Positions 1-10,200 of a stretch of DNA of 64,000 nucleotides are shown piece by piece; position 1 is the first letter of the stretch; every line of letters starts with the position of its first letter. The stretch covers positions 62,001 to 126,000 of the forward strand of contig NZ_JANQCD010000008.1 of NCBI RefSeq assembly GCF_026672275.1, written 5' to 3'. Source of the stretch: Marinifilum sp. D737. Lineage in GTDB: Bacteria > Bacteroidota > Bacteroidia > Bacteroidales > Marinifilaceae. The translations under genes and the position numbers were made by a program. A model generated the notes under the pieces. The model worked only from the letters and a program-made list of their open reading frames with translations. It was not told the DNA's origin and ran no database searches.

Positions 1-734
1 CAACTTGCCAATCCAAGAGCCAATCCCTCCGGTAGGCCAATGTTTTTTAGAATATTGGCATAATCTTCCTCTGGCAGATTGTTGTATGGGATTTTTTTTC
101 CAGTTTGTTCCGATATCATAGCAGCCAAATTGCTTAAGGTGTAAAAATCATCGCCAGCTAATTCATAAACTTTGCCCTTGTGTGTTTCATCTGCAAGAAC
201 AATTGCGGCAGCTTCGGCATAATCAGCTCTTGCTGCCGATGAGATTTTCCCATTTTTGGCACTTCCTAAAAATGCACCTCCGCCAACTGCTCCCGGAACC
301 GATGCAGTATAATTTTCGCTGTACCATCCATTTCTTAAGATGGTAAATTCAAGACCTGAATTTGTAAGGATTTCTTCTGTTTCTACGTGCTCTGTAGCAA
401 GGTTTAGGTGCGAAGTATTGGCACGAAGTAAACTGGTATAAACGATCCATTTTACTCCAGCCTTTTTAGCTGCATTAATCACATTTTTGTGTTGGGTAGT
501 TCTTTGTCCAAATTCAGTACCCGAAATCAGCAACAGATGATCTATACCATGAAGTGCCTTCGAAAGATGATCTGGTTTACTGTAATCAAACTCACGTGCC
601 TCAACACCTAAATTTGCAGCCTTTTCAGTATTTCTTACCAACGCTACAATATTTTCATTTGAAACTCTGCATTTAAGTTGTTCAATAACCTGGCTACCTA
701 GTTGACCTGTAGCTCCTGTAACTGCAATCTTCAT
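1..734 (-). CDS. qorB: NAD(P)H:quinone oxidoreductase, QorB/NmrA-like (3' end cut by window)
   Basis: Reading leftward from an ATG at 734, the frame stays open to the window edge, giving about 244 residues; QorB-type proteins are about 285 residues, so some 40 are missing. The N terminus MKIAVTGATGQLGSQVIEQL has the GATGxLG dinucleotide-binding loop of atypical short-chain dehydrogenases. An FTILRNGWYSENY segment in the middle is typical of the QorB/YtfG group of cytosolic NADPH-dependent quinone or aldehyde reductases. An AraC regulator lies directly upstream on the same strand and may control it. The subfamily is assigned from motifs; the exact substrate is unknown. Confidence 0.8.
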   Translation of the reverse strand, partial: MKIAVTGATGQLGSQVIEQLKCRVSNENIVALVRNTEKAANLGVEAREFDYSKPDHLSKALHGIDHLLLISGTEFGQRTTQHKNVINAAKKAGVKWIVYTSLLRANTSHLNLATEHVETEEILTNSGLEFTILRNGWYSENYTASVPGAVGGGAFLGSAKNGKISSAARADYAEAAAIVLADETHKGKVYELAGDDFYTLSNLAAMISEQTGKKIPYNNLPEEDYANILKNIGLPEGLALGLAS

Positions 735-778
735 ATCTTTTGTTTTTTTAATGATTTGTATTCTTAAATCTTATACTA

Positions 779-786
779 CAAAAGTA
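779..786 (-). promoter_or_regulatory. Candidate -7 box for the quinone oxidoreductase gene
   Basis: The minus strand reads TACTTTTG here, matching the Bacteroidota -7 consensus TAnnTTTG, about 45 bases before the ATG at 734. A T-rich stretch lies at about the expected -33 distance. A CAGCTG palindrome between the two elements could be an operator, but this is speculative. Confidence 0.4.
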
Positions 787-844
787 TAGGAGCGTGCAGC
801 TGTTGAAAAGGTAAAAAAGTTCTCTTGAATGGTAAAATCAGACT

Positions 845-1699
845 TTATTGCTGTTTTTGATATTCTGAGGGAAGCATGTTTACTCTTGCTTTAAAATATT
901 TTGTGAAGTTGGTAGGATCATCAAAACCAATTTCGTAGGCAATTTCCTTAATAGAAAGATTTGAATATACCAACAGTCGTTTGATTTCCAATAGAATTCT
1001 TGCATCGATAAACTGTTTTGCATTGGAATGAGCAAATAATTTTACAGCTGCATTTAATTGCTTTGCTGATACATTTAACTGATCACAGATGTCTGTAACA
1101 CGAAATTTATAGCTAATGTTGTCTTCTAATGCTTTTTTAAATCTGATATACAAATTAAAGGAATCATCGCAAACAATATCTACATGTTCACGTTTGTTTC
1201 TTTCAATTTGAATCAGGAAGTTTTTTAGAAGATTTCGTTGGTACTCAGCTGTGTCGAATAACTGCTTTTTATTTTGTTCGGCAATCATCTCGTTTAGAAG
1301 GGTATATACTTCTTTATTTGCAAAATTACTGACTGGCTTTATGCTATGGGTAAAAATGGTGTAGTCATAAAGATATTGATAATCGATTCCACCTTTGATC
1401 AAAAAATCAGGAGTAAATAAAACGGCATAACCATCTAATTGTTCGTTATCAGAAAATCGCTGAACTTGTCCCATTGCAATTGGAATTACCGTATGTTCTG
1501 AGTAAGCTATCTTTTCGAAATCAACCTCGTGTACACCTACTCCTTTTTTGATAATTAGGATCTGGTAAAAATTTAATCGATGAGGCTTATGATTAGACTC
1601 ATGTGAGTGTTTTAGAATTCTTTCCAGAGGAACGATTTCCAAGCCTAATTTAGTACTCTTGTTGTTGAAATTATACTTGGGAATACTGGATTCATTCAT
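845..1699 (-). CDS. AraC family transcriptional regulator
   Basis: This 284-residue protein has the usual AraC layout. The N-terminal ~150 residues form a probable cupin-like sensor. The last ~100 residues hold two helix-turn-helix units, with the hallmark segment LSIKEIAYEIGFDDPTNFTK followed by FK and a PSEYQ end. It is a DNA-binding activator or repressor in the cytosol. It sits 110 bases upstream of the quinone oxidoreductase on the same strand, so that gene is the obvious candidate target. The inducer cannot be read from the sequence. Confidence 0.9.
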   Translation of the reverse strand: MNESSIPKYNFNNKSTKLGLEIVPLERILKHSHESNHKPHRLNFYQILIIKKGVGVHEVDFEKIAYSEHTVIPIAMGQVQRFSDNEQLDGYAVLFTPDFLIKGGIDYQYLYDYTIFTHSIKPVSNFANKEVYTLLNEMIAEQNKKQLFDTAEYQRNLLKNFLIQIERNKREHVDIVCDDSFNLYIRFKKALEDNISYKFRVTDICDQLNVSAKQLNAAVKLFAHSNAKQFIDARILLEIKRLLVYSNLSIKEIAYEIGFDDPTNFTKYFKARVNMLPSEYQKQQ

Positions 1700-1731
1700 A
1701 GGTTAGCACAGTGTTTGATTAGTGGCTTAAA

Positions 1732-1769
1732 AATAATAAAGAGTCAGCTAATGTGACTCTTTTATTATT
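1732..1769 (-). terminator. Rho-independent terminator-like hairpin
   Basis: Near-perfect arms AATAATAAAGAGTCA and TGACTCTTTTATTATT flank a five-base loop just after the stop of the Cys-rich small gene. On the minus strand the structure ends in a T-rich tract. It separates that gene from the AraC gene. Confidence 0.6.
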
Positions 1770-1776
1770 GGATTTC

Positions 1777-2043
1777 TTAATCTTCTTTTTTTCTACCCCT
1801 TTCCATTACCAGTCCCATTTTACTCATTACATGATCATAGCCATTCTTTGAGTGCGGTAAGGTGCATTCGCTACAGTTTTTAATGCCATTATCGGTATAA
1901 GTAAAGTTTCCACCGCATTGGTTCCCTAACATATACAATGGGCAAAAGCAGAACAGGCAATTGAACTCACTTTCGCTTTTTACCTTATGGCAAGGGAAAT
2001 ATTCACATTTTGTATTCTGAACGAATTTATAATTTTCTGACAT
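1777..2043 (-). CDS. Cysteine-rich small metal-binding protein
   Basis: This 88-residue protein has cysteines at about 13, 18, 29, 32, 34, 43, 57 and 60, including the cluster CLFCFCP and the pair CSEC. There is no signal peptide. The pattern matches the cysteine-rich small domain family (PF04071-like), presumed to bind zinc or an iron-sulfur cluster. Members of that family are sometimes found near cobalamin or corrinoid genes. No such neighbour is adjacent here, although a B12-riboswitch operon lies 42 kb away. Its function is unknown. Confidence 0.75.
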   Translation of the reverse strand: MSENYKFVQNTKCEYFPCHKVKSESEFNCLFCFCPLYMLGNQCGGNFTYTDNGIKNCSECTLPHSKNGYDHVMSKMGLVMERGRKKED

Positions 2044-2283
2044 GATTTGTTGTGTTATTTTACTGTTGACAATATTAAGATTTTTGTTTTAGAGTTTTAC
2101 TTTATCAGATAAGTTTAATAGCATATCTAAAATACATGTAGGGTTTTTATTTCAAAGACATATTATAAAACCAAAAACATTATTACATCCAGCTAAATCC
2201 ATTGCTTATCGGAGAATAAGTGCAATGATCTAAAAATCGCAAGATTCCAATCTGTTTAGGCATGTAATCATTCAATATCACTA

Positions 2284-2291
2284 TATATTTG
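2284..2291 (+). promoter_or_regulatory. -7 box of pepF promoter
   Basis: TATATTTG matches the Bacteroidota -7 consensus TAnnTTTG and lies about 40 bases before the pepF ATG. The -33 element is not clear. Confidence 0.5.
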
Positions 2292-2330
2292 CCTTAAATG
2301 GGAAAAAATTAACTATTAATAACTTAAAAA

Positions 2331-4238
2331 ATGAACACTAAACTAGGGAGTATAGGAAGAATTTTTACTTTGGCTCTTCTTATTTCATGTACTGTGTGGC
2401 AAGCTACTGCACAAGTAAATTACAAAACGCGCGAAGAAATTCCAGCGAAATACAAATGGAATTTTTCTGATATCTACGAAAGTTGGGAAGCTTGGGAAGC
2501 TGATTTTAAAGCCATTTCGGTAGACATGGAAAAAATTCAAGGCTTTAAAGGCAAGCTGGGAGAGAGTTCTGAGAATTTGGCAGAAATGCTGAAAATTCAG
2601 GAAGATTTAATGAAGAAGGCTTACAAAGTGTACCAATTTGTTTCATTCCAGAGTACTGTTGACCAAAAGAATATGGAGCTAATGGCTAAGCTTCAGCAGG
2701 TTCAATTGCTATTCGCTCAGTTTGGGGTGGCTACAGCATGGATTTCTCCTGAAATGATTCAGATTCCGGAAGCTACCATGAAAGAGTGGGTTGATTCAAA
2801 TCCTGCTTTGAAAGATCATAAATTCGACTTAATGGACATGTATCGTTTACAAAAGCATGTTCTTAGCGAAGAAATGGAGCAATTGCTATCATATTACTCA
2901 CAGGTAACTGGTACTGCCGGGAATGTATTTAAAGCGATTTCTACGGCTGATATCGAATTCCAGGAAGTAGAATTGTCTGATGGTAAAAAGGTGAAAGTTA
3001 CACCAGGTGTTTACTCACAAATTGTAACCAACAACCTTAAGCAGGAAGACCGTAAGAAAGCTTACGAAGCATTGTACGATGTGTATTACAAGAACAAAAA
3101 TACATACGCTGCCATTTACAATGGTATTGTTCAGGCAAACTGGGCAGGTGCTCGTGCTAAAAAATATGAATCATGCCTGGATGCAAGATTGGAAGGTAAT
3201 AACATTCCTAAAGATGTTTACCTGAACCTGATTAAAACAGTGAAGGAAAACACAGCTCCAATTCGCAAGTATATCGAATTGAGAAAGAAAGTTTTAGGTC
3301 TTGAAAAATACTATGGCTTTGATGGTTCTATCAGCTTGACAGATTATAGTAAGAATTATCCTTATGAAGATGCTGTTGAAGTGGTTACTGAGTCAGTTCT
3401 TCCGTTAGGTAAAGAGTACCAGGCTAAATTGAAGAAAGCAACTGAAAGTGGCTGGTTAGATGTTTACGAGAACCCTGGTAAAAGATCTGGAGCTTTTTCT
3501 GCTGGTGTTTATGGCGTTCACCCATACATGCTATTGAATTACGATGGAACCTTGGATTATGTGTTTACTTTAGCACATGAGTTGGGACATACAATGCACA
3601 CAACTCTTTCTAACGAAAACCAACCTTTTGCAACTCATAGGTATACTATTTTTGTTGCTGAGGTGGCATCTACTTTTAATGAGCGTTTGTTGTTGGATCA
3701 TATGATGGAAAATACCAAAAATCCAAACGAAAGAATTGCTTTGTTAACACAGGCTATTGAAGGTATTATTGGTACTTTCTATGCTCAAACCATGTTTGCT
3801 GATTACGAATATCAGGTACACTCGATGGCAGAGCAGGGAAAACCAGTTAATGCCGAGATTTTAACTAAGGTTTGGGGTGGTATTGCTAACGAGTATTATG
3901 GCGATGCAACTGAAAAAACAAAATATTCAAACTATCCATGGACAAGAATTCCTCATTTCTACAATTCACCATTCTATGTATACCAGTATGCAACTTGTTT
4001 TGCATCATCAGCTAAATTGTACAAGGATGTAATGGAAGGTAACAAGAAGGATAGAAAAGATGCTTTGGAGAGATATTTGACTCTATTGAAATCAGGAGGT
4101 AATGATTTCCCAATGGAGCAATTGAAAAAAGCAGGTGTCGATTTGTCGAAACCAGAAACCATTATGGCTGTTATCAACCAGTTAGATGAATTGGTTGATC
4201 AATTGGCTGCGGAGCTTGAAAAAGTGAAGAAAAGCTAA
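2331..4238 (+). CDS. pepF: Oligoendopeptidase F, M3 metallopeptidase, exported
   Basis: This 635-residue zinc metallopeptidase cleaves short peptides. The first ~28 residues form a signal peptide ending near ATAQ, so it acts in the periplasm or is anchored there, unlike cytosolic Firmicutes PepF (~600 aa). The M3 catalytic motif HELGHTMH lies at about residue 418 and the downstream glutamate sits in FVAEVASTFNE. The remainder is the helical M3 fold, typical in length. It is a single gene with a strong terminator right after the stop and a TATATTTG -7 box upstream. The family call is secure; natural substrates are not known. Confidence 0.93.
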   Translation: MNTKLGSIGRIFTLALLISCTVWQATAQVNYKTREEIPAKYKWNFSDIYESWEAWEADFKAISVDMEKIQGFKGKLGESSENLAEMLKIQEDLMKKAYKVYQFVSFQSTVDQKNMELMAKLQQVQLLFAQFGVATAWISPEMIQIPEATMKEWVDSNPALKDHKFDLMDMYRLQKHVLSEEMEQLLSYYSQVTGTAGNVFKAISTADIEFQEVELSDGKKVKVTPGVYSQIVTNNLKQEDRKKAYEALYDVYYKNKNTYAAIYNGIVQANWAGARAKKYESCLDARLEGNNIPKDVYLNLIKTVKENTAPIRKYIELRKKVLGLEKYYGFDGSISLTDYSKNYPYEDAVEVVTESVLPLGKEYQAKLKKATESGWLDVYENPGKRSGAFSAGVYGVHPYMLLNYDGTLDYVFTLAHELGHTMHTTLSNENQPFATHRYTIFVAEVASTFNERLLLDHMMENTKNPNERIALLTQAIEGIIGTFYAQTMFADYEYQVHSMAEQGKPVNAEILTKVWGGIANEYYGDATEKTKYSNYPWTRIPHFYNSPFYVYQYATCFASSAKLYKDVMEGNKKDRKDALERYLTLLKSGGNDFPMEQLKKAGVDLSKPETIMAVINQLDELVDQLAAELEKVKKS

Positions 4239-4260
4239 TTAATTAGCATTCTAAATATAG

Positions 4261-4288
4261 AAAGCAGCTCATTTGAGCTGCTTTTTTT
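4261..4288 (+). terminator. Rho-independent terminator of pepF
   Basis: A perfect 10-bp stem AAAGCAGCTC / GAGCTGCTTT with a four-base loop is followed by a run of T, 22 bases after the pepF stop. Confidence 0.9.
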
Positions 4289-4428
4289 GTCTGCTTATAT
4301 AAATGTCTAATTAGTTACAGGCTATTGTAAGATTTTCAATACCCTTGGATCTTGCCTTTTTACTTTGTTTTTATCGATTCCCTACCACAGGTCAGCCCTT
4401 CCTGACCACCTGGCAATGTCACATTCCT

Positions 4429-4480
4429 GTCCGGGAAGCACTTCCTGCTGTCCGGGAGCTCATTACTTGTGTCCGGGAAG
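4429..4480. repeat. Three phased copies of TGTCCGGGA(A)G
   Basis: TGTCCGGGAAG at 4429, TGTCCGGGAG at 4449 and TGTCCGGGAAG at 4470 recur every 20-21 bases in a GC-rich patch between two convergent genes. A GGTCAG...CTGACC hairpin precedes them at about 4390-4405. The role is unknown. Confidence 0.7.
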
Positions 4481-4521
4481 TTATAAGTCAGGCAATTAAG
4501 AGGTCAGGTTAGATCTTTCTC

Positions 4522-5502
4522 TTACTTTATGCCACCTAAAATTTTGTCCATTACCCATGCGGTATGGCTGGCTGACTTTCCGGTAGATGGATGATTCATT
4601 TTTCCAAGCAGGTGTTCCCTCATATTTTGTACATGGTAAAGTTGAATGTTTTCAGGATTCTCGATGAATTCTTCTTGAATACCCTTTTCATTTTCCAATA
4701 GAATAGCGAGCTCATCGAAAACCGAAAATGTCAATTTTCCTTTGCTTCCATATATTTCAACCTTATCTTCTCGTGTGTTACAGCCAAAATTCCAGCTTCC
4801 ACTACCTGTAATTCCATTTTTGTGTATCCAACAAGCAGCAATGGCATCTTTGGCAGGATAAAGTTTTTGTTGATTTGTTGCAATTCCTGACGCATTTTCA
4901 ATATCACCAAGCAAATAAGTGAACAGGTCCAGGCCATGACTAGCCAAATCGTCGAAATATCCCCCGGGTGCAATTTGATTATTGGTGCGCCAGTTGTATT
5001 CTCCCGATAGATCCAATGGGTTTGGTGCTTTGCTCAAATGCCAGCTAATGTGTCTTATTTCACCAATAGAATTGTTGTTGATCAGTTGTTTTACTTTATT
5101 AAATCGTGGAAGAGAACGTCGGTAATAAGCTACAAAAAGAGGTAAATTCTTTTCTTCGAAAGCATTTGTAATTTCAATACAATCGGAGTAGGATGGAGCC
5201 ATTGGCTTTTCGATGCAACAAATCTTTCCGGCTTCAGCAACTTTTAAAGCATATTCTTTGTGAGAATCTGGAGGAGTGGCAATGTAAATCGCATCAATAT
5301 CATTGTCATGAATTATTTCATTGGCATTTGTAGTGTACTTTAAGATATTATGTCTTTGTGCATAGCTGTGCAATAAATTTTCATTGCGGCGCATTACGGC
5401 TAAAAGTTCAAATCCTATGGTTTTCTGATAAGCTGGTCCGCTTTTGATTTCAGTAACTTTTCCACAACCAATAATTCCCCAACCTATGATTTTATCTGAC
5501 AT
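4522..5502 (-). CDS. Gfo/Idh/MocA family oxidoreductase
   Basis: This 326-residue cytosolic NAD(P)-dependent dehydrogenase acts on sugars, inositol-like polyols or related metabolites. The Rossmann nucleotide loop GIIGCGKV is at residues 9-16, and the catalytic-site EKP signature is at 98-100. The C-terminal half forms the alpha/beta substrate domain, with a GGYFDDLASHGLDLF segment carrying the conserved histidine. Length is normal. It is transcribed alone, convergent with pepF. The substrate cannot be determined from the sequence. Confidence 0.9.
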   Translation of the reverse strand: MSDKIIGWGIIGCGKVTEIKSGPAYQKTIGFELLAVMRRNENLLHSYAQRHNILKYTTNANEIIHDNDIDAIYIATPPDSHKEYALKVAEAGKICCIEKPMAPSYSDCIEITNAFEEKNLPLFVAYYRRSLPRFNKVKQLINNNSIGEIRHISWHLSKAPNPLDLSGEYNWRTNNQIAPGGYFDDLASHGLDLFTYLLGDIENASGIATNQQKLYPAKDAIAACWIHKNGITGSGSWNFGCNTREDKVEIYGSKGKLTFSVFDELAILLENEKGIQEEFIENPENIQLYHVQNMREHLLGKMNHPSTGKSASHTAWVMDKILGGIK

Positions 5503-5570
5503 ATCTTACTTTTTAATCTCACGAAGATAAATGTTTTTTGGATATTGAAGAGTATAGGGATTATACTAAA

Positions 5571-5601
5571 ACAGCACCGGTTCAAAACGAACCGATGCTG
5601 T
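5571..5601 (-). terminator. Hairpin terminator downstream of the RND operon
   Basis: ACAGCACCGGTTC and GAACCGATGCTGT form a 13-bp stem with one mismatch and a five-base loop. On the minus strand it is followed by TTTT, which suits termination of the leftward efflux operon. Confidence 0.6.
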
Positions 5602-5639
5602 AGTTGATATGCTAAATGAAAGGTAAATACGATAAAAGT

Positions 5640-5778
5640 GTGACCAGGTCATTTGATTGAAGAACCACCTTCAACTACAATACCCACTATAACCCAAGTC
5701 CAACTATAAATATCTTCACAGTTAAACCCTTTAAAAAGTCCTATATTTATAGCTGAACTTGGGTTTTGACCTGGTCAC
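5640..5778. repeat. Nested inverted-repeat foldback at the 3' end of the RND operon
   Basis: An exact 12-bp outer pair GTGACCAGGTCA (5640-5651) / TGACCTGGTCAC (5767-5778) encloses a 23-bp inner pair at 5691-5713 and 5743-5765 with only two mismatches. The whole element could fold into one long hairpin. It starts 11 bases after the stop of the outer-membrane factor gene. It carries no gene and could be a MITE-like element or a transcript-end structure. Confidence 0.8.
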
Positions 5779-5789
5779 TTCATCCCACT

Positions 5790-7211
5790 TTATTCTTTAT
5801 TCCAACCTCCGCCTAAAGCTTTGTATAGCTCAACGATGGCATTTAGTTGTTTAAATTTTGAATCAATCATGTTAATTTCAGAAGAAAGAGCATTACTTCT
5901 GGCAGTAAGAACTTCCAGGTAAGTTGTATTTTGGTATGCATTGTTTAGCAACTCTTCCGAGTAACTTACTGCTTCTGTCAATGCTTGTAACTCTTGTTTT
6001 CTGATTTCATATTTGTTTTGCTCACTCTCATAGCTGTATAGTGCATCAGAAACCTCTTTGCTGGCAGTTAATACTGATTTTTTGAAATTGTGCCTGGCTT
6101 CTGCTTGCTGTGCCTTGGCAACTTCATGTTGTGTTCTAACTCGTCTTTTGTTGAACAAAGGTTGAGTTAGGTTTCCAACAATATTGCTGAAGATTGCTCC
6201 TGAATCAAACCAATCATCAAAATTCATGCTTTCTAATCCAGCAGTAGCACTAACGCTAATGGTAGGATAGAAGTTGCTTCTAGCCACATTCGTAAGTTCA
6301 AAGGCATTCATCAAACCATATTCAGCTAGCATCACGTCAGGACGGTTTCTTAGCAATTGAACAGGAAAACCTGTGTTCAACTCAATTTTGATGTCTTGGT
6401 TTGTAAGTTTACCTCTTTCAATCATATTAGGATTGCGTCCCAATAAAAGTGAAATTGTATTCTCAAGAAGACTCACATTTTGTTTTAAATCCAAAAGCAA
6501 AATCTGAGTACTGTACAATTGTGCTTCAGTTTGCTTTACTGCAGCTTCGGTAACCTGTCCGGCATCTTTTAAGCTCTTCATGGTCTCCAGACTTTCCTTT
6601 CTGGTTGTAACGGTTCTTTCAGCTACTTCAACCTGAGCATCCAATGCTAACAGTTGGTAGTATGCAGATGCCGTATTGGCTATCAAAGAACTTTCAACTG
6701 CTCTTTTCGAAGCTTCACTCTGTAAAAATGAAGCTTGAGCCGCTCTTTTATTACTTCTGATTTTACCCCAAATATCAGCTTCCCACGAGATGGTTCCATT
6801 CAATTGGTAATTCTCGTAGTTTGGTCCATTTCCACCAGCAGCTACTCCTGATTGGCTATTATCTGACAATTCATAGTTTCCGCCATTCGCACTTAGATTC
6901 AAGCTAGGCAAGTAACCCATTTTTCCTTGCTTGTAATATGCTTCTGCGGCATTTACACGCTCCACAGCCATTTGCAGATCAAGATTTGAATCCAGAACCT
7001 CATTGATGAGCTTCTTTAGCTGCTTATCGGTAAACAATTCTTCCCATGGCATATTGGCTAATGTGGCCGAATCAGTTGTTGATACATTTCTGTATTGATC
7101 CTGAATTTCGATATCAGGTTGTTGGTATTTTTTAGCTACAAAGCAAGACTGCAGGCTTGTTGTAGCAAAAGCTAAAAATACCACTCCATATATAATTTTC
7201 TTTGTTCTCAT
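5790..7211 (-). CDS. RND efflux outer-membrane factor lipoprotein (NodT/OprM type)
   Basis: This 473-residue TolC-like channel is the outer-membrane exit of the tripartite pump. A lipobox with cysteine at residue 23 (SLQSC) marks a lipoprotein. The body has two OEP repeats with long alpha-helical hairpins and the family end KALGGGW. It is the last gene of the operon, 14 bases after the pump gene, and is followed by a foldback and a hairpin terminator. It should trimerise and dock with the adaptor encoded upstream. Confidence 0.93.
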   Translation of the reverse strand: MRTKKIIYGVVFLAFATTSLQSCFVAKKYQQPDIEIQDQYRNVSTTDSATLANMPWEELFTDKQLKKLINEVLDSNLDLQMAVERVNAAEAYYKQGKMGYLPSLNLSANGGNYELSDNSQSGVAAGGNGPNYENYQLNGTISWEADIWGKIRSNKRAAQASFLQSEASKRAVESSLIANTASAYYQLLALDAQVEVAERTVTTRKESLETMKSLKDAGQVTEAAVKQTEAQLYSTQILLLDLKQNVSLLENTISLLLGRNPNMIERGKLTNQDIKIELNTGFPVQLLRNRPDVMLAEYGLMNAFELTNVARSNFYPTISVSATAGLESMNFDDWFDSGAIFSNIVGNLTQPLFNKRRVRTQHEVAKAQQAEARHNFKKSVLTASKEVSDALYSYESEQNKYEIRKQELQALTEAVSYSEELLNNAYQNTTYLEVLTARSNALSSEINMIDSKFKQLNAIVELYKALGGGWNKE

Positions 7212-7225
7212 TGATCGTATTCTAA

Positions 7226-10200
7226 TTATTGAACCTTAGACAGTTCTTCTACTTCAATTTCTTCCAATTCCTCTTCTTTTGGAGCTCCGCTAATTTTCTC
7301 TTGAATCATTTGGAAAATCACAAAGAAGGCAGGAATTACAAATACTCCAAAGACAGTTCCTATCAACATACCACCAACGGCTCCTGTACCAATGGAACGG
7401 TTCCCCACAGCTCCGGCACCACTTGCCAGCATCAATGGCATCAAACCAAGAATAAAGGCAAAGGATGTCATCAGGATCGGACGCAAACGTGCTTTTGCAC
7501 CTTCAGCAGCAGCTTGCAATATTTCCATTCCCTGTCTGCGACGTTGAAGAGCGAACTCTACAATCAGAATGGCATTCTTCGCTAACAGACCAATCAACAT
7601 GATTAAGGCAACCTGGAAATAAATGTTGTTTTCCAGACCAATGAGCTTTACAAAGAATATGGCTCCAAAAATCCCGATAGGGAGTGACAATAGAATTGAG
7701 AATGGAAGAATATAACTTTCGTACTGCGCAGCAAGAAGGAAATAGACAAATATCAAACTCAATACAAAAACAACCACTGCCTGGTTCCCTGCTTTTTCTT
7801 CCTCGCGGGTCATTCCTGAGAACTCATATCCATAAGTTGAAGGAAGTGTTTGTGCTGCTACCTCGCGAATGGCTTGAATCGCATCACCAGTACTGTATCC
7901 CGGGTTTACGTTTCCGTTAATGGTTGCTGAGTTAAACAGGTTGAATCGATTCACCACATCGGGACCATTCACTTTTTTCATGTTGACAAACTGGCTCACT
8001 GATACCAACTCATTGTTTGCATTACGAACAAATACATTGTCCATCGATTCAATGGTTTCCCTATCCTCAGGAGAAGCTTGAAGCATCACGCGATATTGCT
8101 TACCAAATCTATTGAAATCGGCAGCATACCAGCTTCCGTAGTATCCCTGAAGGGTTGAAAATAGTCCGTTAACAGAAATACCAGCCTCTTTTACCTTTTC
8201 AACATTCACTTCCATTTCGTACTGAGGGAAACCTGTGTTGAAAGAAGTAATGGCGTATTTAATTTCTGGTCGTTGATTTAGTGCGCCCAGGAATTGTCCG
8301 CTTTTTGCCATTAAGTCGTCAAAAGATCCATTTGATTTATCCTGTAGTCTCATCTCAAAACCATCGGAGTTACCAAAACCACGAACGGTAGGAGGGGCAA
8401 AGAATAGAATTCTGGCTTCATTGATTCCTGCAGTACGACCAAACAATTGTCCAATAATTGCATTTACCTTCTGGTGATCTTCTTTTCGCTCATGCCAATC
8501 TTTAAGCTTGATTACGGCAAAAGCCTTCGATCCACCATTTGTTCCACTCATCAAACTAAATCCAATCACGAACATGCGTTCCTGTACAACGTCAATCTCC
8601 TCAATAATGCTTTCTACCTTTCCGGCAACCTCAGTAGTTCTGTCAAGGGTACTTCCCGGAGGCAAAGTGATATCACAGAAGATGATTCCCTGGTCTTCAT
8701 TTGGAATAAATCCTGTTGGAGTCGTTTTAAAGAACCATCCTGCCAATAGGGTAAAGCCAATAAGTATTGCTCCCGCTAACCATTTTTTGTTGATAAGGAA
8801 TTTTACAGATTTGGTATACCTGTCGGTGATTGCATCAAAACCTGTATTGAAAGACGTATAGAATCTATTCATCAATCCTTTTTTGTGATCTTCACTTGGA
8901 TTATGAGGTTTCAAAAGCAAGGCACAAAGAGCAGGACTCAATGTTAATGCGTTGATTGCTGAAATAACAATGGCTACTGCCAAGGTGATTGCAAATTGCT
9001 GATAAAAAGCACCAGTTGGACCTTTCAAAAAGGAAACCGGGATAAATACAGCAGACATCACAAGGGTGATAGAGATAATCGCACCCGTGATTTCATTCAT
9101 TGCAGACACTGTAGCTTTCTTGGCACTTTTTGCTCCATTGTCTAATTTGGCATGAACCGCTTCTACAACCACAATGGCATCATCAACTACAATACCAATG
9201 GCCAAAACCAGGGCAAACAAAGTCAACATGTTAATCGAGAATCCAAATAGATTCAGGAAAAAGAAGGTGCCGACAATCGCCACCGGAACAGCAATTGCTG
9301 GAATCAAGGTTGATCTAAAGTCCTGTAGGAAAAGGAATACCACAAGGAATACCAAAAGGAATGCCTCAATAAGGGTTGAAATTACCTTTGAAATAGAGGC
9401 CTCAAGAAAGTCGTTGGTATTAAAAGGAATCACATATCCAATTCCCTTAGGAAAATCGACACTAGCCTTTTCCAGGGTACGTTCCACTTCCTTGATAATT
9501 TCCTGAGCATTGGAACCTGAGGTTTGGTATACCGCGATGGCAACAGATGGATTTCCATTTGTAATGTTCTTTGTTGCATAGCTAAATGCTCCTAGTTCCA
9601 CTTTTGCTACATCTTTCAATCTTAGAAAGTCGCTGTTTCCTTCAGAGCGAAGAATAATGTTTTCATACTCCTCTTGAGTAGAAAGTTTCCCTTTGTAGCG
9701 AATTACATATTCGAATGACTGGCTTGAGTTTGCTCCAAATTTACCGGGAGCAGCTTCAAGGTTTTGTTCGTTTAAAGCAGCTACAACATCCTGAGGTGTT
9801 AAACCATAGGCAGCCATTTTTTCAGGTTTCAACCAGATTCTCATAGAGTAATCTCGTGATCCAAAAACATTGGCATCACCAACCCCGTTAATCCTTTTAA
9901 CCATCGGGATTAGGTTGATACGAGCATAGTTTTCAATAAAGGTGGCATCAAAGTCATCATTCTCTGAGAATAGAGACAAGAACATCAATACACTAGTCTG
10001 AACCTTTTTGGTGGTTACACCGGATTGAATTACCTGCTGTGGCAGTTTACTATTTACAGTTGCTACACGATTTTGCACGTTCACCGCTGCAATATCAGGG
10101 TTGGTTCCCAATTCAAAGTATACGCTAATGGTTGCGGTTCCGTCATTACTTGAGGTTGAAGACATGTAGGTCATGTTTTCAACACCATTTACTGCCTCTT

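Noticed and set aside
4429-4480. The three TGTCCGGGA(A)G repeats as a mini CRISPR array
   Set aside because: The units are only 10-11 bases with ~10-base gaps, far below CRISPR repeat and spacer sizes, and they do not match the predicted repeat of the cas9 locus.
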